Positions 53,223-61,737 of a stretch of DNA of 64,000 nt are shown piece after piece. Numbering within the stretch: the stretch's first letter is position 1; each line of letters begins with the position of its first letter. The DNA is from Haloplanus salinarum (GTDB lineage: Archaea > Halobacteriota > Halobacteria > Halobacteriales > Haloferacaceae). Where the stretch lies: NCBI RefSeq assembly GCF_024498175.1, contig NZ_CP101823.1, positions 186,001-250,000 on the forward strand, written 5' to 3'. The translations under genes were made by a program, and so were the position numbers. The notes beneath the pieces were generated by a model. That model had not been told where the DNA came from, did not search any database, and saw nothing but the letters and a program-made list of their open reading frames with translations.

Positions 53223-54595
53223 TTGTATCCGAGGGCCTTCAGGCGCTCTTCGACCCCGCTCGACTCGTCCAATTCCGGAATTTCGACGTTCTCCGAGGTC
53301 CGTTCTATCTTCTCGAATCGTTCGTCGAGCACCTGCTGGAATCGCTCCATTACGTCCGGATGGTCCTCGGATACGTCCCGGGTCTCGTCGGGATCGGTTT
53401 CGAGATCGTACAGATATCGCTCTTTCTCTTTCCCGTCGAAGAGGAACTTCCAGCGGTCGGTTCGGAATCCGAATCGGAGCGCGTCGTCGCCGCGCATCTC
53501 CTTCTCGGTCACGATCACGTCGAACGATGGCGATTCCCCGTCCCGGATCAGCGGTAGTAACGACTCTCCGACCATCCGTCTCCGCATCTCCTCGGAGAGA
53601 GTCGCGCCAGCGAAATCGAGTGCAGTCGGCAGGATGTCCACACAGCGGACGGATTCGTCGACCGTCCGCCCCTGCGAAATTCCTGCCATCTCGGGGAACC
53701 TGATGATGAGCGGAACGTGCGTGAGAACGTCGTACGGCAGGTTGCTGTGTCCGTAGTCGTCGTGTTCGTAGAACTCGTCGCCGTGATCGCCGACGATGGC
53801 GACGGTCGTGTTCTCCAGATCGCCGTTACGGTCGAGTTCGCCAAGGAAGCGACCCAGTTCGGCGTCCAAGTACTCCACCTCCAGCCGGTAGTTCCTCCAC
53901 AGTTCCTCGTGTTCCGCCTCGGTTACCTCGTGCGGCGAGTTCACCGCGGCCTTTCGCCACAGCTGCTCGGCCCGGAACTTGTTCCGATAGGTAAAGTCGT
54001 CGCCCGGCAGGTACGGCCCGTGGACGTCCATGTACTGCGTCCAGAGGAACCACGGCTCCGCGGTCTCGGCGATCCAGTCGGCGAGTTGTGCGTCGATAGT
54101 CGATGCCGGGAGATACGGCGTCCGGCTGAGGATACGGACGAATTTGTTCAGATACCGAAGCACGTCGTCCGGCAACGCTTCGAGGACGCCGTCGGGATCG
54201 TAGGGCAGGATGTTCTCCTCGAACGTGTCGAATCCCCGGTGGAAGTTGCGGAGTCGGGAGACGTTCGGATTCGAGTGAATCGCGCCCGTGGTGTAACCGT
54301 TGTTCTTGAACTCCTCCGCGAACGTCGGCTGCGTGTCTTCGAGATACCAGTGGCCGCCGTATTCGAGCGGGTAACGCCCCGTGAGCATGGCGGTCATCGC
54401 CGGGGCGGTGCTGATACCCTGGGAGAAGCAGTTGGAGAAGACGATTCCGTCGTCGGCGAGTGCGTCGAGATTCGGCGTTTCGAAGGCGTCGTCGCCGAAG
54501 ACGGCATCGTATCGGAGTGAGTCGACGACTAGGAAGAGTACATTCGGTGAATCGCCCGGCGTGTCCTGATCGTTGTCTACTGGTGATTCTGTCAT
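53219..54595 (-). CDS. Sulfatase-fold protein 2
   Basis: 458 residues. Metal site NVLFLVVDSLRYDAV (Asp25). Thr63 of STAPAMTAMLTGRYP takes the nucleophile place. The distal metal site is VGDHGDEFYEHDDYGH. The tail DLETDPDETRDVSEDHPD and ending ERLKALGYK match protein 1. Cytoplasmic by absence of signal. Substrate unknown: release or transfer of sulfate or phosphate on glycan precursors is the family range. Confidence 0.87.
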   Translation of the reverse strand: MTESPVDNDQDTPGDSPNVLFLVVDSLRYDAVFGDDAFETPNLDALADDGIVFSNCFSQGISTAPAMTAMLTGRYPLEYGGHWYLEDTQPTFAEEFKNNGYTTGAIHSNPNVSRLRNFHRGFDTFEENILPYDPDGVLEALPDDVLRYLNKFVRILSRTPYLPASTIDAQLADWIAETAEPWFLWTQYMDVHGPYLPGDDFTYRNKFRAEQLWRKAAVNSPHEVTEAEHEELWRNYRLEVEYLDAELGRFLGELDRNGDLENTTVAIVGDHGDEFYEHDDYGHSNLPYDVLTHVPLIIRFPEMAGISQGRTVDESVRCVDILPTALDFAGATLSEEMRRRMVGESLLPLIRDGESPSFDVIVTEKEMRGDDALRFGFRTDRWKFLFDGKEKERYLYDLETDPDETRDVSEDHPDVMERFQQVLDERFEKIERTSENVEIPELDESSGVEERLKALGYK

Positions 54596-54768
54596 ATCTC
54601 CACCGTCTTGTCAGATGGATTTATTGGTTGGCTGTCTAAATCTTTGCACGTGTCGGATCACATATGAAAATATCGGCGTGTGGCATATGTGGCGCCTCGA
54701 AACTGACGGCGGTCGTCTCGCATGCCGAACCTGATATTTTAATAATATCATGTGATAACTAACCAGTC

Positions 54769-55680
54769 GTGTACGGCCTCTCCCAACTCAAAACGGTCGT
54801 TAAACACCCACGGTGGTTGTACCGGGAGCCATACCGGATATACAACCACGCCCGACAGGGAGTCCCGTATTATCGCGCCGGTGTAGATATCTTCGAGCAA
54901 GACTGGGATAACTTGGTAATTCTCGACGCGGCACGATACGACGAATTCAGTAGACATCTGGACGAAGCCGGCTTCGTTGATGGAGAGTTGCACAAGTATA
55001 CATCCAGGGGTGCCACGTCGTCGGAGTTCATCCGAGGGAATTTCACCGACCGAGAACTACACGATACCGTCTACGTCTCGGTGAATCCTCACTACGCCCG
55101 TCTGCGTGACGAATTGAACTGTTCGGTCCACGACTACATTCCACTACACAACAACGAGTATCGGGATGCCATCGATGGTCTGACGACCCAACCACGAACG
55201 GTTACCGAACAGGGAATCGCTGCTTCCGAAACGTACCCCAACAAACGCTTGATCGTACACTATCTCCAGCCCCATCAGCCGTATTTAGGGAGTACGGCAC
55301 AATCGAACCTCGACCACGGTCACGGGCTGATCGATACGATTCGCAAGAACAGCATCACCGACGACGAGTTGCGAATGTATTACCGCGAGAACCTAGATCT
55401 GGTCCTCGAAAGTGTTCTGACGCTACTGGACGAACTCGTCGGGCGAACTGTCATCACCGCCGATCACGGCGAGTTGCTAGGTGAGTCCGTTCCCCCGCTC
55501 GGCGTTCACGAATACGGACACTTCGCCGGAATGTACGTTCCGGAGTTGTTGGAGATACCGTGGTTCGTGGTGTCGGCTCGCTCCGAGAAAGTTATCACCT
55601 CCGAGGTGCCAGCGACCGAGGAGGATATCGATATGGATGAGGTGAAGAGCCATCTCCAAGATCTAGGATACCGCACCTAA
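54769..55680 (+). CDS. Small sulfatase/LtaS-like fold protein 3
   Basis: 303 residues, GTG start at 54769. NLVILDAARYDEF holds the first metal Asp53. The next motif, TSRGATSSEFIRGNF (Thr83), is closer to the Thr nucleophile loop of lipoteichoic-acid-synthase-type enzymes than to CxPSR. VITADHGELLGES is the second metal site. Shorter than other members by about 150 residues, with no C-terminal sulfatase domain, but it still ends LQDLGYRT. Region is A/T-richer than the flanks. Convergent with the Wzy-like gene. Confidence 0.8.
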   Translation: MYGLSQLKTVVKHPRWLYREPYRIYNHARQGVPYYRAGVDIFEQDWDNLVILDAARYDEFSRHLDEAGFVDGELHKYTSRGATSSEFIRGNFTDRELHDTVYVSVNPHYARLRDELNCSVHDYIPLHNNEYRDAIDGLTTQPRTVTEQGIAASETYPNKRLIVHYLQPHQPYLGSTAQSNLDHGHGLIDTIRKNSITDDELRMYYRENLDLVLESVLTLLDELVGRTVITADHGELLGESVPPLGVHEYGHFAGMYVPELLEIPWFVVSARSEKVITSEVPATEEDIDMDEVKSHLQDLGYRT

Positions 55681-55727
55681 TTTACGACGAAGGGGATGGT
55701 TTCGAGTTCTTTCCAGCACGCCGAGTG

Positions 55728-56954
55728 TCAATCGCTCGGAACGGCCGAAGGTATGCTTTCATCGTCATTTATCGTCATCCGGAGTGCGTATCCGGTCGCC
55801 CCCGCTAACAGGAACGTGTCCGTAGAGAATCCGAAAAATGTGACGGATCCGAACAGGTCGGCGATCATAAACGTAACAAGCAGGCCGACAATCGTCAGTT
55901 CGTTGACCGAAACGGCAGTCCGGAGGCAGTTCAGCGCCCCCAGTTGAATCCGAAGGTAGGCGAGTAACCCGAGGACGCCGGTGTTGAGAAGCATTCGCAG
56001 GTAGCCGTTGTGTGGTCCGGATGGGGTGCGTCCAACGATATATGGTTCAAGCAGTTGGGACATGTTCCCTGCGCCGTATCCGAAGAGTAACGCTCTCGGG
56101 CTCTGTGAGACCGCTTCGACAGCAGCGATCCACAACGGCACGCGATTGTTGAGGTCGTATGTCGCGAGTGCGGTCGGTCCTGGGAGTATGTTGAATACGA
56201 TCCCGAACACGACTAGGCTCCCGACTGCTCCGATGGCTACAACCGGAACGCTCGCCAGTGCCCCCCAGTATCGCTGTGCGAATACGACTGCAAATCCACC
56301 TGTGAGCCCTAGGAGTATGGAGCGATTCTCTGCGAGTACGATCACTACGAGACAAAGCGCTAGTCCGGCTGCAGCAACTCTGCGACGCTTTCCGCGTATC
56401 GTCTGTGGAACTAACCCCCAGACGCCTGCTCCTGCGATAACACCGAGCGACTGGGGATTCTGGAAGATGGATTTGATGACGAAACCCGATCCTGGTTTCC
56501 AGCGAAACGCCGGAAACGGCGCCAACAGGAGCGCGAGGACACTCATCGACAGCCCGACGACACCGAGACTGAGCAGGAACGACCGTTTTGGAATCGCCTC
56601 CGGGAGGAGGATCACGAGTACGACCGCTGAGAGTACGTAGGCAGGTACGCGGAGCAGCCCTGGTAGATTGGGATTCAACGCAAGATGACTTCCGTAGAGG
56701 ACGAGCAGCGTTGTAAGTGCCAGTAACGTTCCGCGGTGAATGCGGAATTCGGATTTGTGCTGTACGCAAAGCGTGCCGACATAGACGAACGCCGTTAGGC
56801 ACAGTGTCTGTGAGAGTAACGGCGGTGCGAAGGGCGTGTAGAGGAGTAACGTTGTGAGAAGAAGTCCTCCTACAGCGACTTCCCGTAGCGTCGTGTTCAC
56901 AATATATCTTGTTGCCTGATGGATAATAATTGGTTCTCCTTGACAGTCGTTCAC
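55728..56954 (-). CDS. O-antigen ligase/polymerase-like membrane protein
   Basis: 408 residues with about ten TM helices, starting VAVGGLLLTTLLLYTPFAPP. A large loop near the C-terminus (EAVSQSPRALLFGYGAGNMS then GPHNGYLRMLLNTG) carries the HNxYL-type motif of Wzy/WaaL proteins. Such enzymes polymerise or ligate lipid-linked glycans on the outer face of the membrane. Its ATG overlaps the stop of the upstream glycosyltransferase (56951-56954), so it is coupled. Confidence 0.87.
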   Translation of the reverse strand: MNDCQGEPIIIHQATRYIVNTTLREVAVGGLLLTTLLLYTPFAPPLLSQTLCLTAFVYVGTLCVQHKSEFRIHRGTLLALTTLLVLYGSHLALNPNLPGLLRVPAYVLSAVVLVILLPEAIPKRSFLLSLGVVGLSMSVLALLLAPFPAFRWKPGSGFVIKSIFQNPQSLGVIAGAGVWGLVPQTIRGKRRRVAAAGLALCLVVIVLAENRSILLGLTGGFAVVFAQRYWGALASVPVVAIGAVGSLVVFGIVFNILPGPTALATYDLNNRVPLWIAAVEAVSQSPRALLFGYGAGNMSQLLEPYIVGRTPSGPHNGYLRMLLNTGVLGLLAYLRIQLGALNCLRTAVSVNELTIVGLLVTFMIADLFGSVTFFGFSTDTFLLAGATGYALRMTINDDESIPSAVPSD

Positions 56955-58075
56955 AAGGAGGGCGCTAATTCTCGATAAAGGTCAGCGTATTTATCAACTG
57001 TCTGTCGGATCGAGAACCGGTGTATCGCCCGTTTGTATCCTTGTTCCGCAAGTTCCTGACGAAGTTCCGGATTTTCGAGGAGGCGAACGACTGCGGTTGC
57101 TATCGCCGACGGGTCTTCGGGCTTGACGAGCAGTCCGGTGTCCCCGATGACCTCGTCGAACGCGGGGATGGTCGTACCGACGACCGGCCGCTTGGCGATC
57201 ATCGCCTCGGCGACCGTGAGGCCGAACCCCTCCCACAGCGAGGGAAAGACGGCAACGTCGAAGTTCGGGAGGAAGGGATACACCTCTGGGACGTACCCCG
57301 TGAAGTGAATATCCTCGTCGTATCCCGTCTCTCTTGCCGCCGTCTCCAGCTCCTCACGTAGCGGTCCATCCCCTAAGATGAGGAGCTTCGCGTCCTCGCG
57401 TTCTTGCTTTATTTCTGGGAAGGATTGGATTATATACGAGAACCCCTTCTGTTCCAGATGTTTTCCCACTGTTCCGATAATACAATCCGATGGGGAGAAG
57501 GGCGTGTACTGGTCAAGGACCTCGTCGGAGCGATCGAACGTCGCTGTTATCGCATCCACGTCGACCCCGTTGTGGATGGTTCTCCGCTTCGTCGTATCGC
57601 CGAGGAGCCATTCCTCCCAATCCGAATACGAGTCGGACACTGCACCGGTGACGCCGACGACGACATCGGCGAGCGGTAAACTCACCCCGTTTACCGTTCG
57701 CGTGAATCTCGAATACCCCGAGTGAACGTTGTGTTCGACGCTGACGATGTGAGGGATTCTACTTGCCCGTCCAGCAGTTCGCCCCCACACGCCCGAAATC
57801 GGCGAATTGGTGTGCAGGATGTCGTGTGTCGACCGGCGGAGATGCCCGATCAGGCGATAGAACGCACCGAGGTCGTAGTTCGACGAGGCGCCGAGGTCGA
57901 CGACGGTCGTGCCGTGTTGCTCCAGCTCCTCCCGAAACGTTCCCTCGCCGAACATGTAGTAGACGGTCGTCTCGAACTCCGAGTCAGGGAGGTGGCGACA
58001 GATGTCGAAGAGCAGTTGTTGGGCTCCGCCGTGTTCCTTGTTCAGGTTCCCGATGATGAATGCAATGTCGATCAA
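56951..58075 (-). CDS. Family 4 glycosyltransferase
   Basis: 374 residues, GT-B fold. N-terminal IGNLNKEHGGAQQLLFDI, C-terminal IIGTVGKHLEQKGFSYIIQS and FPSLWEGFGLTVAEAMIAKRPV with the E-x7-E motif. Transfers a sugar during assembly of the glycan. First gene of a two-gene unit with the Wzy-like protein. Not close to the 49635 glycosyltransferase beyond the fold. Confidence 0.92.
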   Translation of the reverse strand: MIDIAFIIGNLNKEHGGAQQLLFDICRHLPDSEFETTVYYMFGEGTFREELEQHGTTVVDLGASSNYDLGAFYRLIGHLRRSTHDILHTNSPISGVWGRTAGRASRIPHIVSVEHNVHSGYSRFTRTVNGVSLPLADVVVGVTGAVSDSYSDWEEWLLGDTTKRRTIHNGVDVDAITATFDRSDEVLDQYTPFSPSDCIIGTVGKHLEQKGFSYIIQSFPEIKQEREDAKLLILGDGPLREELETAARETGYDEDIHFTGYVPEVYPFLPNFDVAVFPSLWEGFGLTVAEAMIAKRPVVGTTIPAFDEVIGDTGLLVKPEDPSAIATAVVRLLENPELRQELAEQGYKRAIHRFSIRQTVDKYADLYRELAPSL

Positions 58076-58203
58076 TGGAATCGATCTTAGTATCTGTCAG
58101 ATGAACACGGCAATCAACTTTTCGCAAAACTGAGGCCGCGTGTTTGGCTGCACGTTCTTTTCGACACCGATGATTTCCCATTAGTGAGGTAAGATTTTTA
58201 GCG

Positions 58204-58218
58204 CGTGTAGTCTACACG
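58204..58218. promoter_or_regulatory. 7-bp dyad just before the GT2 gene
   Basis: CGTGTAG-T-CTACACG, 9 bp before the ATG at 58227, just after a TATA-like GATTTTTAGC (58193-58202). It could be an operator or a short leader hairpin. Confidence 0.35.
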
Positions 58219-58226
58219 ACGACAAA

Positions 58227-59168
58227 ATGTCTGATCCGCTCGTCTCCGTTGTTATCCCAGCATATAATCGCCCCCGGAAACTCGAACGTGCGCTCCAAAG
58301 CGTCCTCGATCAACAGTATTCTGCGATTGAAATTATTGTCGTTGACGATTACTCCTCTCCCCCGATTCGTGAAGTTCTAACAGTCGAAGATCTCCCGTCT
58401 TCCTCGATCCAAATCATCCGACACGATGAGAACAGAGGCGGAAGCGCTGCTCGCAATACGGGGATTGATGCTGCTGAGGGGGAATACATTGCTTTCCTTG
58501 ATGACGATGATGAGTGGAGGAAAACAAAGATTGATCAGCAAGTGAGAGTATTTCAATCAGCATCAGAAGAGCTTGGTCTGGTCTATACTGGTATTGAACA
58601 GAGAGATTCAGGCGGAAAAATAAACGGAGTGACGAGACCAGAAACTCCCAGAAATATCAAAAAGCGTCTCTTGCTTGACGACTTCATCGGGACCTTTTCA
58701 TCTATAATGGTCCGCAGCGAAGTCCCCGAGGCAGTCGGAAAGTTGGATGAGAGATTTCCCTCATGGCAAGATTGGGAGTTCTATATCCGTGTTGTACAGT
58801 CGTACGAGGTCCGCGCTATTCCAGACCCACTGGTGATTCGGCATAATGAGGGCGAGCAGATCAGCGACAACTTCGAACGAAAGAAAAACACGACAGTACC
58901 GTTACTAATAGACAAATACCGTCCACTCGCTGATGAATATGGGTGGACATTTAAAAGGAAGTGGCTAGCAAATCTGAACTTTCGTCTTGGCTACTCCGCA
59001 CTCTCAAACGCCAAATACGACGAAGGAAAACGGTTCTTGCGCCGCTCGATTCGTATGAACCCGTTCGCAGTTGAGCCATACCTGTATCTCGTCTTTGCTG
59101 TTGGTGGCAAAAGGACGTATGAACCGGCAAGGCGATTGAGGCGCGCCCTTGTTCGGAAGCTGAATTAA
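58227..59168 (+). CDS. Family 2 glycosyltransferase (low G+C)
   Basis: 313 residues, GT-A fold. VSVVIPAYNRPRKLERALQS starts the domain. VDDYSSPP and FLDDDDEW hold the donor and metal-binding Asp residues. The C-terminal ~90 residues lack TM helices. Codons are much richer in A and T than those of neighbours, which suggests recent arrival from another lineage. Together with the next gene it forms a low-G+C block. Confidence 0.9.
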   Translation: MSDPLVSVVIPAYNRPRKLERALQSVLDQQYSAIEIIVVDDYSSPPIREVLTVEDLPSSSIQIIRHDENRGGSAARNTGIDAAEGEYIAFLDDDDEWRKTKIDQQVRVFQSASEELGLVYTGIEQRDSGGKINGVTRPETPRNIKKRLLLDDFIGTFSSIMVRSEVPEAVGKLDERFPSWQDWEFYIRVVQSYEVRAIPDPLVIRHNEGEQISDNFERKKNTTVPLLIDKYRPLADEYGWTFKRKWLANLNFRLGYSALSNAKYDEGKRFLRRSIRMNPFAVEPYLYLVFAVGGKRTYEPARRLRRALVRKLN

Positions 59169-59253
59169 TACTATGGTGTTCAGAAGACAGTGGCAGAAAG
59201 TCCCGTTAGCTCAACCTGCATTTTTATGTGCTGACTAATTATATCTGTACGTC

Positions 59254-60096
59254 ATGTCGTATCGGGCAAAAATAGTCAGTCAACTAAAGAAGATACGATC
59301 TAAATTGTACTCTGGATGGGTCCGCCGTGCGATCCGTCAAACGGGGCTTAATAAACCACTTTCATATCTATATTGGCATCTTCTACATTTAATCTCTGAT
59401 GATATTATTGAACATCGTATCCTAGATATCTCCGTAGAATTTCATACGACCACCCTCCACGAATATCTACGATTTCGTGATCTTGTTGGTGAACGAGCCA
59501 TTCTGGAAGATGTTTTGATATCTATTCAAAAAGATGATATTTTTTACGATGTTGGCGCTAACGTTGGAACATATACGTGCTTTGTGGCATCTAAACTCGA
59601 ATCTGGTCAAGTTATTTCATTTGAACCTGTCACTTCGAATACAAACCGACTCCGTCAAAATCTCGAATTGAATGGTCTTAGTGCAGAGACTGTGCAGGTC
59701 GCGCTTTCGGATACCAATGACACTGTTGAGTTTATGCTTTCAGATGATGCGACCGGGGCTGGTGAACATGCCATTGCGACGGACAGTGGTGGACAGACGA
59801 TCGAGGTTGAAACATCTCAGGGTGACTCTCTAATTAAAAGATACGGATTACCAAAGCCAACGGTCGTGAAGATTGACGTAGAAGGGGCCGAGCACTTAGT
59901 ACTCCAAGGTCTTCAAACGACACTCCGTGATAATTGCCGTTTGGTGTATGTGGAGGTACATCCAGAGAAAATATCTGATTTTGGCGGATCTGAATCGGAT
60001 GTTCGTTCTTTGCTCACTCAGTGTGGGTTTGAAATTTCAGAGATGGGGCAACGGGGCAATCAAATTTTCTTACGTGCACATAAACAAGACGTTTAG
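59254..60096 (+). CDS. FkbM-family methyltransferase (low G+C)
   Basis: 280 residues. SAM motif I is FYDVGANVGTYTCFVASKL, followed by SFEPVTSNTNRLRQNLELN and VKIDVEGAEHLVLQGL, all typical of FkbM. It probably methylates a sugar hydroxyl of the surface glycan. The sequence is very A/T-rich: one sampled line (59341-59400) has 20 G+C in 60. A TATA-like ATTTTTATG lies at 59220-59228. Confidence 0.9.
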   Translation: MSYRAKIVSQLKKIRSKLYSGWVRRAIRQTGLNKPLSYLYWHLLHLISDDIIEHRILDISVEFHTTTLHEYLRFRDLVGERAILEDVLISIQKDDIFYDVGANVGTYTCFVASKLESGQVISFEPVTSNTNRLRQNLELNGLSAETVQVALSDTNDTVEFMLSDDATGAGEHAIATDSGGQTIEVETSQGDSLIKRYGLPKPTVVKIDVEGAEHLVLQGLQTTLRDNCRLVYVEVHPEKISDFGGSESDVRSLLTQCGFEISEMGQRGNQIFLRAHKQDV

Positions 60097-60143
60097 TATC
60101 TCGTTTATAATCCGGAATAACGTTCATCCGTTCGAAATTTATC

Positions 60144-61682
60144 ATGTCTGATCATGGTTTCCGCGGCATCCTCGCCAGCGCCTCCGTCGTCGGGGCGGGA
60201 ATGCTCTTCTCGAAGGCGATCACCCTCTTCGCGGAGATCGCGGTCGCCCGCGAACTGGCCACCGCGGAGTTCGGTGCCGCGATTTTCGCGTACACTATCT
60301 TGCTCACGATCGGAGGCATCGCGCTCATCGGCATCCCGGAGGGCTTCACCTACTACCTCTCCATTCTGGACGAACGCGGCGACACCGAGTCCGCGTTTCG
60401 GATCGTCGTGTCGGGGGTCGTCATCCTTGCCGTCGTCCTCGGTACTAGCGTCTTCACGATATACGCCATCCCGTTCGCGCTCGTCGAACCGTTCGGCGTC
60501 TCACGCGCTCAGTGGGGGTGGCTCGAGTTACTGGCGCCGCTCGCTATCGCCTATCCCGTCTCACAACTCTCGTTCGGAATCATGCGCGGCTACGACCGCT
60601 CCCTGCCGAAAGTGCTCTCCGACGACGTACTGAACAAACTCATCGCGTTCGGCGCGCTCGGCGTCGCTATCTGGCAGAACGCCGGGATGCTGATCTTTCT
60701 GTCGTTCTATCTCGGACAATATCTTTTGAGTAGTCTATTCGCCGGCGGCTACGCGATCTACCTCCTCAAAACGAAGCTCACGCGAGTCACCGCCCTCGAC
60801 CGATTCGGCGAGGACGCTCGTCGACTCTTCTCGTACTCGTGGCCGCTTGCGTTCAAGAACGCGACGCGTCGGCTGCTCGGTAATACCGATATCGTGCTCG
60901 TCGGCGCCTTGCTCGCGTCCTCTGCCGTCGGCTACTACCGAGTCGGATACGTCATCTCTCAACTCGGGATGATCGCGTTGGTTTCGATCACGTATCTGTT
61001 TACGCCGCGTATGGCTCGTCGGTACGATAACGACGATCGGGAGGGGATGGAGTATCTGTACCGTCGAGCGACGAAATGGAGTACGCTTCTCGCCTTTCCC
61101 CTTCTTCTCACGATGATATACTATCCAACTGAACTCATCGAACTGTTCTTCGGGGCGGAATACGCCCCCGGTTCCGTCGTTCTGATCATCCTCGCCGTTG
61201 ATGTTCTCTTTCGGACCGGAATGGGAACGGCAGCAGCGGTTCTCCGGGCAATCGACCGTACGCGCGTCGATTTCGTCGTAACCGCGGTAACGACGATCGC
61301 GAACGTGGGGTTGAGCTACGTGCTCATTCGAGAATTGGGCGTCGTCGGCGCTGCCGTCGGTACGTTCTTGAGCATACTCTTCATGAATACCGTCCAGATT
61401 TTCTTGGTTTACTCGTTCGTTTCCATTCACCCGTTTTCGAAACGGTACATCACAGGGACGGTGAGTTTGGGTGTCGTGAGCGTCCTGATTTTCCTCTTGA
61501 TCGATTCTACCATCGGCGATATGACGATCGGACGAATCAACCTCTCCGTCACGATGGTGCTCTTTGCAGCCGTATTCGTTACTGCCGAGATTCTACTCGC
61601 TTGGTTCGGCGGGCTACTCATACGGAGCGAAAAGGACGCAATACACGAAGCCGTACGCGGACTGTCGTCTCGTATTCCCTGA
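60144..61682 (+). CDS. Lipid-linked glycan flippase (polysaccharide biosynthesis, MOP type)
   Basis: 512 residues with about 14 TM helices. N-terminal ASASVVGAGMLFSKAITLFA and ELATAEFGAAIFAYTILL are typical of RfbX/Wzx-like proteins. It would move lipid-linked oligosaccharide across the membrane for the Wzy-like enzyme. G+C returns to the high local level here (39 of 60 in line 60181-60240), so the low-G+C block ends just before it. Confidence 0.9.
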   Translation: MSDHGFRGILASASVVGAGMLFSKAITLFAEIAVARELATAEFGAAIFAYTILLTIGGIALIGIPEGFTYYLSILDERGDTESAFRIVVSGVVILAVVLGTSVFTIYAIPFALVEPFGVSRAQWGWLELLAPLAIAYPVSQLSFGIMRGYDRSLPKVLSDDVLNKLIAFGALGVAIWQNAGMLIFLSFYLGQYLLSSLFAGGYAIYLLKTKLTRVTALDRFGEDARRLFSYSWPLAFKNATRRLLGNTDIVLVGALLASSAVGYYRVGYVISQLGMIALVSITYLFTPRMARRYDNDDREGMEYLYRRATKWSTLLAFPLLLTMIYYPTELIELFFGAEYAPGSVVLIILAVDVLFRTGMGTAAAVLRAIDRTRVDFVVTAVTTIANVGLSYVLIRELGVVGAAVGTFLSILFMNTVQIFLVYSFVSIHPFSKRYITGTVSLGVVSVLIFLLIDSTIGDMTIGRINLSVTMVLFAAVFVTAEILLAWFGGLLIRSEKDAIHEAVRGLSSRIP

Positions 61683-61703
61683 TTTCCTGGCTGTAAGAAT
61701 GTT

Positions 61704-61715
61704 GAAAAATAAATA
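61704..61715 (+). promoter_or_regulatory. TATA box of sulfatase-fold protein 4
   Basis: GAAAAATAAATA is centred 28 bp before the ATG at 61738, fitting a leaderless transcript separate from the flippase. Confidence 0.6.
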
Positions 61716-61737
61716 GGATGGCCCAAAAGATAGGGGT

